Shown piece after piece: positions 32,011-50,394 of a stretch of 64,000 nt of DNA. The translations under genes and the position numbers were made by a program. The stretch is from Alviniconcha marisindica (Eukaryota > Mollusca > Gastropoda > Provannidae), in NCBI GenBank assembly GCA_018857735.1, contig JABMCL010003792.1, positions 879,001-943,000 on the forward strand, read 5' to 3'. Below the pieces are notes generated by a model that ran no database searches, was not told the origin of the DNA, and worked only from the letters and a program-made list of their open reading frames with translations. How positions within the stretch are numbered: the first letter of the stretch is position 1; every line of letters begins with the position of its first letter.

Positions 32011-33521
32011 GTATTTAAGTGCATACTCCAAGCATTGCTTTCTGGCACCATTTCTACCATAGGCAGACGCACCTATGTTTACATGCGGATGTCAACACAA
32101 TGTTGCTTCCACAGTCATATTAGGACTCACACCTTTTGGTGGGTACTGATACAGTGATACACTGATAGCATCGGTGGACAGATATGCAAAAATCTTGAGT
32201 TTGGAGGAAGGATGCCAGACAGCGAGGCTTGGAGGAGGGGAGGATGTTAAAAACCAATGCTGGGACTTTTGGGGAGTTTGGTTAATTATTTTTACTGTTT
32301 TAGTTTTCACCTACAGTGATGTAATGGGGATTATCTTTTAATTTTGCCAAAGCAGTGGCAAAACTCTACTCTTTTCTGATTCCAACTGTGTTAGGATCTT
32401 TACGTGCACTGCCAGAAGCTTAAATGGGGCTAACATGCTTTTCTATAATACTGCAGTGTGCACTTACCATCCCAATTTTATTGCACTGAGAATGCTGTTT
32501 TTCTGACTGGACTCAACTGCCAGACGTTCAAACATTTTATGAGCAAGGTTCAGGCTAAAGCAAGCAGTAACCACTACCTAATCAGATGGCTGACACTGTG
32601 GCTATCATCATATCTAGCTAACCCATTTCACCACCAACAATTAAAGGCAATATCCACTTTTAGTTCTGTCGGTTCACGATCATCAGAAGGTATGAGAATG
32701 CATGCAAACAAGTGAGCATGCACGCATCTGTGTGTGTGTGTGTGTGTGCGTATGTATGGAATAAACTTTAAGTGTCCACTACATTGGCACATCCACATAT
32801 CAGTCCATTCTGTAGCATGCCAGTGCACACGCACACTCACAGTCACACACATTCTCATGCCATTTGAGGACCACAAACTGACGGGGCTAAAAATGGTCCC
32901 AATTAAAATAGCAGATCATCAGCACATTTAAATATTGCAATGCTGAAATATGGGCAGTTGTAACTTGCGTGGGCTAACTGAGATGCACACCACAAAATTA
33001 CCTAATGTTCGTCCTTGTTATAAGAACTAAAACGTTTAGTTTGGTATTCCACCAGACTAGAACAGAAGCAGAACTAGAAACTTTAAGGAAGACAAAAATC
33101 GCTGAATCCGGGTCTAGACAGTACATCACCACCACTCCACCCCCATTTACCCTCAGGTACATCCCTATCCATACATTTGTGGAAACTGTCTTCTTTTCAT
33201 GTCTGCTCTTTTCTAACGTCATTTTTACTATTGTGCTTGCTCGTTTGCTCAAGTGCTGGTTTCCCCATCAAAATAGTTTTCACGAGCTGACGAACTAAGT
33301 GACACTTGCATGAAAATGTTTACATTGGAGACCCCACTTGACTAAATACCGTTAATCCCGTGTTTTACACCCAACCCAGTCTTTGGGAACAAAAATGCTG
33401 CGAGAGCCGATGCTTCAGTGCTCACTGAAAACTAGCTAACCGTTAAACCAGCCTTACAGTTTCATAAAAATCAATGAATAGGCATTCTATTTTTTTTGTC
33501 AAGAGAAAAACACAATACCAT
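30576..33521 (-). CDS. Small single-pass membrane protein, unidentified (4 exons)
   Basis: On the minus strand four pieces join into about 93 codons: ATG at 33521-33519, then 31711-31552, 31000-30947 and 30640-30576. All introns are GT-AG and every phase agrees. The product begins MVLTAGRPMKYPYTVTAKLA, has an aromatic-basic patch (FPYRWHWKHGRF) and a hydrophobic segment about residues 33-49 (VRFLGFTLLGVFPLIVK), then a charged tail (NVRQWEEIRKKRL). The size, basic N-terminal side and ETS-type promoter motifs would suit a small mitochondrial inner-membrane factor, but that is inference; I do not recognise the family. The middle two exons are the strongest evidence. The single-codon first exon and the stop, which lies inside a repeat, are weaker. 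Confidence 0.6.
30947..31000 (-). CDS. Small membrane protein gene, exon 3
   Basis: Fifty-four bp between ctgcacag and gtgagt. It encodes VHAPGNVRQWEEIRKKRL in the phase required by both neighbours. Confidence 0.65.
31552..31711 (-). CDS. Small membrane protein gene, exon 2 (membrane segment)
   Basis: Between gacgtgcag and gtaatc. It encodes the N-terminal half and the hydrophobic helix (FLGFTLLGVFPLIV). GC content and codon use are clearly higher than in the flanks. An internal ATG at 31690-31688 is an alternative start. Confidence 0.68.
31712..33518. other. Intron 1 of the small membrane protein gene; no other gene seen
   Basis: AT-rich sequence with a TG tract at 31977-32005 and another at 32731-32750. 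The only coding-like frames are repeat-driven. Confidence 0.45.
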
Positions 33522-33561
33522 TTTGAAGCCGCTGTCCCGTCACAGAGGTCAAATGGACGAA

Positions 33562-33590
33562 ACGGAAGTCTGTCTTGCAAAACCGGAAAC
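33562..33590. promoter_or_regulatory. Candidate ETS/GABP-type promoter motifs
   Basis: Two GGAA cores, ACGGAAGT (33562-33569) and ACCGGAAAC (33582-33590), lie 40-70 bp upstream of the proposed minus-strand ATG. This is the arrangement typical of TATA-less housekeeping promoters, including many nuclear genes for mitochondrial proteins. No TATA box was seen. Confidence 0.45.
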
Positions 33591-33954
33591 CAGGGTTTTC
33601 TTAGATCTAAATATACAAATTTACCATAAGAAAAATTATATTGCCCGAATATTAGATTTATTCACTGTATCAAGTTAATCTCTGCTATATTTACTCTTGT
33701 GAAACATATCTCTTCCACCTTTTTGTCTTTTTATTTTGTACTTGTATATTTGGTTCAGAGAACATTCATCCGACAAAATGAAACACCAGGCTGGCTGCAA
33801 ATAATAAACACTGATTTGACTCAAATGACTCACTAACAAAACTATATGTAGGCCTAGCTTAAGCATCTCTTTATTGAATGAAGATATTTCTTTTCACTTA
33901 TTTTAGCTGACTGGAATGACATGACAGCCACAAAACTGCAAACAAGACAGTAAG

Positions 33955-34297
33955 TAAGTAAATATGGTGCTTAACATCCACACTGAGAAACCATAAGGCT
34001 TATTAGGCTGGGAGAGGGAAAAGAGGGGGGAAGGGGTATGGAGAGGGGGAGGCAGCGGGGGGAGGGAGATTATATACCTATCGCTACACTGTCACCACCA
34101 GAATGACTCCTGCATTAAGATGGGCAGCGATGAGAGCCATTTCAAATTAATGCTTCATTAACTGTGAGGGACAAATTCCCAAGACAGTGTCCACAGACCA
34201 CAACTTTTGAAGAGAAAGGAGAGCCAAAGTGGATTCGAACCAAGATCCCTCTGCTTACCAGCCTAATGCCTTACCACTAGGCCAAACCAGCTCTCAA
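33955..34297 (-). mobile_element. tRNA-derived SINE (family D), minus strand
   Basis: The reverse complement opens with gagctggtttggcctagtgg, an A-box-like head, and a B-box-like GGTTCGAATCC. A body follows with cttttcaaaagttg-type, ccctcacagttaatgaagc and ttctggtggtgacagtgtag-type text. It ends near the repeated acttactta. It matches the plus-strand copy at 41937-42245 over its whole length. Confidence 0.85.
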
Positions 34298-34900
34298 ACA
34301 AACAAGACACCACAGCTCCAGCTTTGCAATGGAGTCAAACACTGATTTTTTCGCTGGTGTTTAGAGCTCCTTTTTTTTTTTTAACCCTTTTTTTTTTTAT
34401 TGCTGGCCAGCTATTGCCAAAGGATCAGCCATTGAGATTTTTTTCATTGTGACCAATCAAACAAATTATGTCTTCATTAGATAGGCTAATATGACTTAGT
34501 AAATACATTGGAGAAGCGATTTGTAAGCATGGCCAATAAAGCAACAGCTAAATCCCCAAAAGAACAAAATCTGTTTCTGACGTAGAAAAAAACTGTGCAT
34601 ATAATTTCTGGTGGTAAATATGTGCTTGTATTTACTGAAGCGGCCACCTTTTGAAAATAAGATAAAAATGTTACGGAAAAAAATGATTTGTTGTGGCATA
34701 TTTTCTCATTAAGACGATGCATGGTGCCTGATTGTCTCCCTTGCCAGTGTAGTCGACACAGCTGTGACTAGTGTGAGACTTCCTTGGGAAACAAGGAAGA
34801 AAACAGGTCAATGTTGCCCAAGATTTTCCCCTTTCGAAACATGTAACATACTCTTGGATCACATTGTCCCCCTTCAACTTACGCAGGCGACAATTGCGTA

Positions 34901-40867
<5,967 letters not shown>

Positions 40868-41936
40868 TAGCGGCTCACATGTCAGATTTTCTTTTTCGCT
40901 GTCTGAAATGTTCTGATGTGCACCCCCTCCCCATTCCCACCCCCAGCCCTTAACCACCCTCCCTCCCCACTGCCACTTCATGCCCTTTCGTTTACATTTT
41001 GTTTAATGATCTACTGATGAGCAACTTCGGTTGTTGTTGAACAGTAACTTTCATTTTGGCAAAATTGTCTGTTTTCCAAAGTTTTACCCATGAAGGCTGA
41101 TACTTTATTTGACCTGATGTCTTTCATAGTCAGGCACCTTCTCTGGAGCGATTATTTTAGTTCAGTGAATTGAACAATACTGTTCTGTTAGTATTATCAT
41201 GCTTTTCATTACAGTTTGAAGTTCCTGAAGAAGACTGCTTGATATACCCTTTGTGCCTGTATGCTGAACTAGGAAGTTACTTCTTTCGCTGCCAATGGGA
41301 CTGCAGTAGACAAACTCTAAGCCTGTGACAGTTTATCTTTTATTTGTCACTGTCAAGCACAGGCCATGTAACATGGTGAAACAACTGTGCACACCATATT
41401 TCTGCAGCTCAGAAAACATATAATAGTGCAAAAAGTGCAAACACTCTAAGGGTTGTGTTTCAGCTTGCATGGAGAATGCGCTACGTAATGATAACAGGTG
41501 CTGCACTTTCAGTTTGACTTTGAGAGTGGGCGCTAAAGAGTGGCTGTGGATGCTTGAGTGAGACCTTGGGTGTTGGTCACTTGTTGAATCTTAGTCCTGC
41601 GTGTACATGTCCTGCGTGTACATGTGAATTATAAATGCTTTTGGATTGATTATTTGCAGTCGGCCTTCCAAGTTTGGAAGGTGATGATGATCATGTTGCA
41701 GTTCTAGTCCTGTTCTGTCAAATAGTGTTTCTCTCTCTTTTTTTCTTTATCCGCGTCAGTATATGAAGAGAATACTGTCACCGTATCAGTATGCTGCCGA
41801 TTGTAGAGGCTACACAAATAACCATAATGACTAGGCAGTTTCCTTTATGTGTAATGAGGAATGGAATGGAAATTTTCTTTTAATGTCTATTCAGCCGTGA
41901 CAGCTATATCAGTGCAAACTGTAGCGGAGTCAGGAG
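40868..41936. other. Probable 3' UTR or flank of the LRR gene
   Basis: No coding signal. No canonical AATAAA was clearly assigned, so the transcript end is unknown. Confidence 0.4.
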
Positions 41937-42245
41937 AGTGAGCTGGTTTGGCCTAGTGGTAAGGCATTAGGCTGGTAAGCAGAGGGACCTCGGTTCGAAT
42001 CCGCTTTGGCTCTCCTTTCTCTTCAAAAGTTGTAGTCTGTGGACACTTTCTTGTAGCTGTCCCTCACAATTAATGAAACATTAAAATGGCTCTTATTGCT
42101 GCCCATCTTAATGCAGGCATCATTCTGGTGGTGACGGTGTAACGATAATCTCCCTTTTTCCCCCACCTCCATACTCCCTTCCCCCTGTCCCTAATAAGCC
42201 TTGTGGTTTCTGTGGACATTAAGCACCATGTTTACTTAGACTTAG
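41937..42245 (+). mobile_element. tRNA-derived SINE (family D), plus strand
   Basis: The head gagctggtttggcctagtgg and B-box CGGTTCGAATCC are followed by gctctcctttctcttcaaaa, gtctgtggacact, ccctcacaattaatgaaaca and tctggtggtgacggtgtaac. It ends in ggacattaagcaccatgttt acttag. It is the same family and length as the inverted copy at 33955-34297. Confidence 0.87.
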
Positions 42246-42416
42246 AGACAGGAGTTAATCAACCTGAAAGAGACAGGAGAACAGTTGGCCACAATTGCTG
42301 CTTTGAGTGTGCTCTGTCTTAGCTGTCTCTGCCCCCACGCCAGTCTTGGTCTCCTCCAGCTGTGGACAAAGAGGCAAGGTTTAATTTTTGTCATCAGGTC
42401 ACACCTGATGTCTCTT

Positions 42417-42515
42417 TTTCAACATTGGGCCTGTTCCATAGACTGCGCAAAAGCGCTTGAGATTGCTGCTAAAAAAAGTGCGTTTTTTTTTTTTGTCAAG
42501 CAGATCACTGCAAAA
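42417..42515 (+). pseudogene. Fragment of LRR gene exon 5 copied 1.9 kb downstream
   Basis: Bases 42417-42463 are identical to 40553-40599 (47 of 47), the segment encoding FQHWACSIDCAKALEI. Similarity continues weakly (gctgct ... aagcagatcactgc) after an inserted A/T-rich stretch with a T run. No acceptor precedes it, so it looks like a dead exon fragment; an alternative terminal exon is less likely. Confidence 0.88.
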
Positions 42516-45500
42516 AGAGGTAATTTGTCATACCCTTTTTATCACTGACGTCCAGTTTCTCTTTCTTCTACTAGTAATGGGATTTTCCGTTTTAGCTGGC
42601 CACCAGAGGCAGTTTGAGTAGGCTTTGTCCACTTGTCTGTTCAGTTGGTGGAACTTGTGTACTTAAATATGTATGGCAGAAAGAAAAATCAGTGAGACAA
42701 GCCCAGTAGCTAAGCCGAGAAACATCTTGTGTTTCATCTCTTCTTCTCATCTTTTACCCCATAATTGCAACTTATTATTTCCCTGCCTAAGTCCAGAATG
42801 GACTGTCACTAGTGTCAGTGTACTCTTTTTTTTATGGGCAATATTTATTTTTTGTTTATATTTTATATATATACTTACTGCAATATTTTTGTGAAACATT
42901 CAAACTGTTAATCTGAATGTATGAATGGTGACCTGTATAAGTGTATACATACTAGAATACTTTTGTGAAACTGTTAATCAGAATGTATGAATGGTCACCT
43001 ATTTGCTAAATTTGCTCATATATAATGATGTATAAATTGCTGGCTTATTGCTGTTCTGTGATGATGTTTTTTGTAGTTAACCTCAGTATAATGCCATGGG
43101 CTTTTGGTAATTGAACAATCAAAGTTGAACTTAAGAAGTGATACTGTTTTGTGAGACTTTACTGCTTGATTGATGGTGTGGTTGAAGTTGAAATGTATTA
43201 GGATTTGGGGTAGGATTCTTTACTTGCCGCAAAATTTGATGACAGGATATTTCCAGAGACATACAGCTGAAGATATTTACTTTTGGGGACAGAAACTCGG
43301 TGACAAAACAAACCTTGAAAACAAAAAAGGAGATTCAGAAGAAATTTAGCTAGCATTATTAAAGGAGATCCTAAGCAAAGATGAAAGCTGACCTGAAAAT
43401 ATTAAAAATGTGTGCATATGTTCAACTGTGTGTTCCCAATGATGCCTATCAATATTTACACAACAGATACAGGTACAGATATACCAGTGTGCTCTTTACC
43501 AATGATGAGCAGAAAAAGATTGGCTTGCTCTTTCCTAATAAAGGAAAGAAAAAGGTCTCCTAGCTACACATGCCAGCCTTATTCATGGTGTCACAGACAC
43601 AAAATGGCAGAGCTCATGGCAGTAGATTCCTGACTTTCACAGGTCAGGTTTTAACATACTAGACAATGGAAATCTGCTGTGAGTGCTTTTATTCCATTCC
43701 TGTTGATAGGGCCTGAGATGGAATTTTTTCATTTGGGGTGCCCTTTAACTTATTAGCCTAGTAGGCTGCACAGGACTTGATTTTCTGGTGGGGACATTTC
43801 CTCGGCATACATGTTGAGTAAAGTAAATAAAGTATAAACATACATTTTATCCAAGTGCAATATACCAAACAAAAAGAAGATGCCCATTGTTTCAGCTGTA
43901 CAATTTCCCAGTGTTTTATGGTATTTGACTAAGGAAGAGTTCTCAGAATTTTTGTTTGGCATTTGACTAAGTAAGAGCTCTAGGAATCTGTGTATGTTTT
44001 TGTGTGTTTACCAGTGCAAGAAAATGTGTGCACACTAAGGGAAGTACTTGCAATTAGTGTGAAGTGTTAAAAAAAATCCGCTCGGCATTGTCATGTGAAG
44101 GCTGGTACTTCTTCTTCTGTGTTGTTGATATAAGGTTACGGAGTCCACAGTCTGATGCTTGTAATGTTTCTGATTCTGAAAGGAAAGAAAGATCTGGCCC
44201 ACTGAAGCGCCTTGGCATGCATTAGTTGAAAGAGACTCTGTTTGTCCAATGATCTTTCCTTGCTCACATTCCTCAGTGTCTGCTGCATCTTTCAAGTGAC
44301 ATTCGGATTCCAGTTCCTTTCATCTGTAGTGGCTTGCTCGAAGTGTAGAACACACAACTGAGTGAGAGAGTGTGTGGATGTGTGAGAGAGATCGAAAGTG
44401 GGGTGGGGGGGGGGATAAGTAGGTAATTGATTTTTAATGCCCAGTCAACCATGACTGTTACATAAGGGCGGAAGAGAGAGAGAGTGTGTGTGCGTAAAGA
44501 GTGGCTTTTCTTTTGATCATGTCTGAGTGAGAGAGTGTGTGGATATGTGAGAGATCAAGAGCGAGGAAGTGGGGGGGGATCAGTAGGTACTTGATTTTTA
44601 ATGCCGTCAACCATGATTGTTACGTAAGGGCAAAAGAGAGTGTGTGTATAAAGAGTGTCTTTTCTTTTGATCATGATTGGTATGCTGGAGTCTGAACATT
44701 CTTGTCTCAGTCTGCTTTTAAAAATAAGACATTCAATCATTGTGTCATTCAAATGAAGAGAGAGATTGTCAAGGAAAAAAAAGTTGGCACCTGCACATAT
44801 TTATACACTTTGTTCAACTTACGTATATTCTTCTGAACGAGACTGAGAGAAAATATTTCCATTGATCACACACAGGAACTGCACTGCCATTATTAAAATG
44901 TTTTCTCCTGAATGTTGCGGTTCATAAGTTGATGTTTGGTGTCAGAAAATGAATATAAAAAAAATATGTGAAGGGTACCGTTGAATGCATCAGCTGAGGA
45001 GGTTGTTGGATGGAGGGGGGTAGAGTTCATATTCATTATTGGCTGAGAAGGTGGCTGTACGTCTTTCATATTTGCGTGAGCTGTATTGTATACAAGCATT
45101 GGAATCTTCTGAACCCAGATTCAGGGAAGCTAACTCTTTGTTACCATAGTACCTGTGTGTGAGCGCTACTCATCTCCCTTGCTAGTGTGGTCCCTGCTGA
45201 TGTAGGTACGGCTGTCACGTGGTGGCCAAGTAGCAGTTGGATAGACTGGAGCCTGTGCGTTCTGACCAAGTGGGTCCATCACTGGGTTGGGGGGGGGGGG
45301 GGGGTTCAGTCCCTGTTAGGAACAAGGGGCCTTCAACTCAAATGGGATACCAATTTTAGGCTGGCTACGTTTTTTCTCCAGATATTCCTGTTTGCAACCC
45401 AACACCTTTTAGTTAACTCATTCAAGATGCCACAAAATGATGCACTCAGCTCCTGTAGACGCACTGTTTTTGCCCATTTAATTTTTTTTATAGTAAATAA

Positions 45501-46469
45501 ACTACTAGGAATAATACAATAAACATATACATTTTTAGAAAGCTTGGGATGTGTACTTGTCAAATAAATAATCCATAGAGTCATATCATATACCTTTCTC
45601 TGTCGCAACGGCAAAGCAAGAACTGTCCAAACACAGTATAAAACAAAAAGTTTTATCCTACTGGTTGCATGGATCCCAATGATGAAAATGAAGATGTTAT
45701 TATCGCTGTCTCTCGAGTCCGCCTCGAGATCTACTGGCACAAACTCCTTGCCAGAAACAGCAATGTTCTCTTCAGAACCACTGTCCGAAAAACCTTCTAG
45801 ATCCGAGCCCTCATTCAGTACTAATTCCAGTTTCCCTCGTCAAGTAACACATGTTCACTCTGCGCGCTGCCATTTTGAAACGTGCAACTTTCGTCAGTTT
45901 GACACACGTGTTACAAATGGCAAAACAGACAAAGGAACACCCGACTGGACTAAGGGGGATTACCAAAAGTGTCCGAAATTGATGCAGTTAGTGTAATTGC
46001 CTCCAGTCAACTCAAAAGTCGGTAAGACTGTTAAAAATCTTTAATTCTTACTGTGTCCGAAGATGCGGATCGTCATCAAGCGTACTGCTAAGTTCCGCGT
46101 CTTAAGTTATGGTCCATTTACTTGAAATTGCAGAAAAGTCTGTGAGTTTAACATTCAGCATAAATTTTATGATTACTGAAAGATTAAGGGTGCGTTTTTA
46201 GTTGTTGTTTTTTGTCTTAAACTTAAAGGGCTGTTTTTCACTACAAAGTTGAACATTTTGAAGACCAAAGTCAGGATCTGTCATTGCTGATGTTGCTTTG
46301 TTTTTCTTCTCTTTTTCACTTCATGCCTGATAAAAATAAAAATGGTTGCTATGACATTGTTGCATACATAATTAACATGCGTTTGTTAGAACTAGAAGAT
46401 GCCTTCTTTTCAAAAAATGAAAAAACAGGTACAATGTTACCAGTAACCAGAATTGTACAGGTTTTATAC

Positions 46470-46505
<36 letters not shown>

Positions 46506-46729
46506 TGTACCAGTTTCTTTGAACTGTACACATGTGCAATGCGATTTGCTGCTTAAAGTGTTTCCTCAATTCCTGCAATAATATGTACAGCCTGTTAGAG
46601 TGAGTGTCCCATTTTGCCTGACCTTGAGTGAATTGACGGAAGCACGATTCGGCATCCTGGATGAAAATAAAAGGGGACTGAGCAGACCTGTGTACTTTCG
46701 TATCTTGGTGTGTGTTTGGCGACAGACAC
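42516..46729. other. Gene-free stretch with repeat relics
   Basis: It contains dispersed repeat family B copy 2 at 43565-43752, duplicated GA-rich text at 44360-44480 and 44525-44650 (gtgagagagtgtgtggat), a G run at 45289-45304 and a TA tract at 46476-46504. At 45830-45660 the minus strand has a short acidic frame (NEGSDLEGFSDSGSEENIAV) with codon-like texture but stops upstream and no splice partner; it is unassigned. Confidence 0.5.
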
Positions 46730-47290
46730 AGAATGGCGATTCAGCTGGAAACATGCGCACACACAAACACAACTGAATTGGATTTGGAATGACAGTGCAC
46801 ACAGACACAAACAACTAAATTGGAATATTGCAATCCATGCAGGCAACAACAAAGAAACATCTGCAATGTACACCACGTAGTGTGCACAGACACATATGCA
46901 AACAGACACAACTAAACTGGAATATTGCAATCCATGCAGGCATACAAAACACCTGTGATATACATCATGCTGTGCACACACAGACACAAACACACATGAC
47001 TAATTTGGAATGTTGTAATCCATGCTGGCAAACAAAAACACTTGTGCCATACACTACACAGGCATACAAAACACATGTGATATACATCATGCTGTGCGCA
47101 CACAGACACAAACACACGACTAACTTGGAATGTTGTAATCCATGCAGGCATACAAAAACACTTGTGCCATACACTACACAGGCACACACATGCACAAACT
47201 CACACAACCAAACTGGAGTATTGCACTCCATGCAGGCACACAAAAACACTTGTGACATGCACAGACAAAAACTGAAATTGCGCGCACACA
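46730..47290 (-). repeat. About 100-120 bp tandem repeat, CA-rich (about 5-6 units)
   Basis: Units share aactggaatattgcaatcca, tgcaggcatacaaaacac and cacacagacacaaacac. Some units have the variant acttgtgccatacactacac. Periodicity gives repeated reading frames on both strands without gene character. Confidence 0.85.
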
Positions 47291-48760
47291 TAAACTGGCA
47301 GTAAGATAACACACACAAAACTGCAATGATGGCAAGATGAAACAAATAGCATACATTATACATATGAAAGACATGAACTCTTGAAATAATAAATTTCTAC
47401 ACACACTACTGAAACATTACACACACACACACATATTGGAATAATACCTAAATAAGTATCTATAACACATACACTAGAAACAATGGCAAGGCTAAACACA
47501 TATATGATAGAATTTTAAAAAAAAATGGAATAATACATTGACCACACCCATACATACGCATACACACATGAAATGCTGAACAGACTGAACACAGAAACAT
47601 GAAACAACATCTGCAATATGCTTTATCTTCTGTTGTTTAAAATTATTCAACAATGCACACTCCTATAGAATCCAGTGGAACAAAACTGACTGTTTCACAT
47701 CACTGGCACTTTGCTAAGTCTGACTTTTTTCCAGACACTACAAGAACACCCAGCAGCATCAGTCTCTACTGATCATCTGCTGCTGTGACACAAATTCACA
47801 AGCAACATACACTGCACTGCACACAGAGATTCATGTCTTTCAGTGCACTAACAGTGATAGAGATCATTTCCTTTGCCCAATGCAATATTCAAATCCTGCT
47901 GGGCGTTGTTACCTCCACACACGCTTAATGGGTTGCACATGTGAAAGCACTGAATCATATATATATATTAACAAGTGAACTATGGCACACTCAAAAACAG
48001 TTCCTAAATTTTGATACTTATACACAATATTTACAATGTGAATCTCCAACAATTATTTTGATACTTACACGACTTGAGTAATACGCATTTAAACCATTCA
48101 ACAACTGGTGAAAGAAACAAACCACACCAAAAATATACCACACCTGTGCACACCCTCCAACATGAACTGGTTTAAAATTCACTCGCCTGGATTTTACGAA
48201 ATGAAAGGAATTAAAAGACCTGTAACAAGTCTCATGTGAACAAAAAAACACCTTGCAAATCACTCAGCTACTAAGCGCAAGCAAACTAGATTCTGCACCC
48301 ACCTGACAATCACTGCTGCAGACACCCCTCACGCAGAAGTTTCAGCTAAAATCATATTCACCTGACACCCAGTGACGGACTTTACCATAAAATCTTTAAA
48401 GTCTCTTCACACAAACGACAAATACATATCTGAGCAATGAGCACAAACGACAAATACATATCTGTGCGATGAGCACAAGTTCATGTACAGTTAAATGCCC
48501 ATTGGTATCTCAACATTAGAGCACTACTATGTCAGCCTGACAGCTGAGGACATTAACGCACAAGGGAGTTCATTAGCGCTCAAATTAACTCCCTGTGTGT
48601 TATTCATTCTGAGGACATTACGCCCCGCATCATTGTGACACTAGAAAGTCCAGGGAAAGATGAGTACTGAATGTTTGCTGTTCACAGCCAGGTCCTTCTC
48701 TTGGTCAGTGGAGCGGCACCATGCTTATGTTAGTACAGTTTTTTGTTTGTTGCTCTGGGA
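47291..48760. other. No gene seen
   Basis: A/C-rich intergenic DNA beyond the 3' end of BCKDHA. A modest hairpin can form at 48555-48603 (aacgcacaagggagtt with aactccctgtgtgtt). Confidence 0.45.
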
Positions 48761-48769
48761 CTGGGTAGA

Positions 48770-49255
48770 ACTGATCCTTGTGTTCAGCATGTGCTGCTTC
48801 ATCACCTCCATTGGTTGCTGGAACTGACCGGGGGGGGGGGGGGGGGGGGGGTAGTATTTCTGCAGGGAGTATTTCTGCAGGGTCAGCAGAGGAGTAGCTA
48901 TGCTGTTTTTGAAATAATGCTCCATGCAATAACACTCCTTGTATTCAGTATGTGCTCTTTCATCCCCATCGTTTACTCAAGTACAAGTGAGGGTTGGAGG
49001 AGGGTTGTCACTCCTTAAACGGGACGGGGAGTGCCTACATCATTCTCTTGTAATGCCCAAAGGGGTAGCGGTCCTTGTGTTGTAAAGCATGCTCTTTCAT
49101 TTCCATCCTTTACCAGAAACGAGGACTAAAGGAGGGTTGTCACTCCTTGATGGAGAGGGGAGTACCTACATCATTCTCTTGTAATGCCCTAAGGGGTAGC
49201 GGTCCTTGTGTTGTAACGCATGTTCTTTCATTTCCATCCTTTACCAGAAGCGAGG
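48770..49255 (-). pseudogene. Decaying tandem copies of the BCKDHA terminal exon
   Basis: Downstream of the BCKDHA stop (lower coordinates), the end of its last exon is repeated about every 130 bp: 49166-49250, 49035-49118, about 48918-48980 and about 48770-48815. The nearest copy still reads MEMKEHALQHKDRYPLG and keeps an in-frame ...RMM-stop, against [18 protein letters not shown] in the gene. Divergence grows with distance. A 22-base G run (48830-48851) sits inside the array. Confidence 0.9.
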
Positions 49256-49296
49256 CATGAAGGAGGGATGTCTCTCCCGAGCAGGAAGGGGAGTGT

Positions 49297-49473
49297 CTAC
49301 ATCATTTTCTCGTAACGCTCCAGCGGGTAGTGCTCCTTGTGCTGCAACACGTGCTCTTTCATCTCCTTCATCTGTTGCTCAAGATGTGGGGGAATGTTGT
49401 CATACACGTCTGTGAACATCTCCTCTGGGTTCGGCTTCTTCCTCGGTTCGGCCTCTGCGAACGCCTTCATCAC
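49297..49473 (-). CDS. BCKDHA: BCKDHA last exon
   Basis: Acceptor tttcggcag on the minus strand; stop TAG at 49299-49297. It encodes [30 protein letters not shown] and ends [11 protein letters not shown]. Confidence 0.95.
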   Translation of the reverse strand: MMKAFAEAEPRKKPNPEEMFTDVYDNIPPHLEQQMKEMKEHVLQHKEHYPLERYEKMM

Positions 49474-50320
49474 CTGCCGAAACAAGAAAGAAGGCTGGCG
49501 TTAACACTTGATGTCTAAATTTTGCCTGTAGTAGACATGAGACTGCAATGACATCAAACAGCCCCAAATCCTTAAACAGCAACAGCCCCAAATCCTTAAA
49601 CAGCAACAGCCCCAAATCCTTGAACTGCAACAGCTCCCAATCTTTAAACAGCAACAGCCCCAAATCCTTAAACAGCCCCAAATCTTTAAACAGCAACAGC
49701 CCCAAATCCTTAAACAGCAACCCTTTAACAGCAACAGCCCCAAATCCGTAAACAGCAACAGCCCCAAATCCGTAAACAGCACACCATGATGGTTGCATTT
49801 TGCAGGGTTTCACTCTCATAAGTAGGGTTTGAGGCCACTGGAATATTTCGAAACCTATTTTAAACTGACTGATTTAGTGATTACCTCTCTGAGTGTACAT
49901 TCATTTCATTTTCACAATTCCCAAAGGCCTGTTTGTTCTGACATACTTTCTGTACCTTCTACACCAGATACTTCCAGTCAATTTTGACCTAACACCATCC
50001 AATATCAGTGAATAGACTGCTCAGATTTACATCTCTCATAAATCCCTCAAAAAAAACAAAAACAAAAAAAACATCTTTTTTAAAAGACAGTAATTTTTTT
50101 TTTTTTTACAGAAGAACCTATTGAAGGCAAACAGTGGGATGGATAAAGTGACTCAACTATCCTGCCTGAACACTATTAGCCAGTGATCGTGCGAGACACT
50201 TTTGAAACTGGCGTGAATCTGTAAAGTGGCTGTTATTTTGTTTGACTGGTACTCCCCCCCCAAATAAAAACATAAATGCAGCAGAAAGAGAGAGAGAGAG
50301 TGTGGCACGTTATTTGTGCA

Positions 50321-50394
<74 letters not shown>

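Noticed and set aside
45660..45840. Minus-strand acidic segment (NEGSDLEGFSDSGSEEN) resembling the acidic N-terminus of piggyBac-type transposases
   Set aside because: Too short, preceded by a stop, no transposase core or terminal repeats nearby. The resemblance is compositional only.
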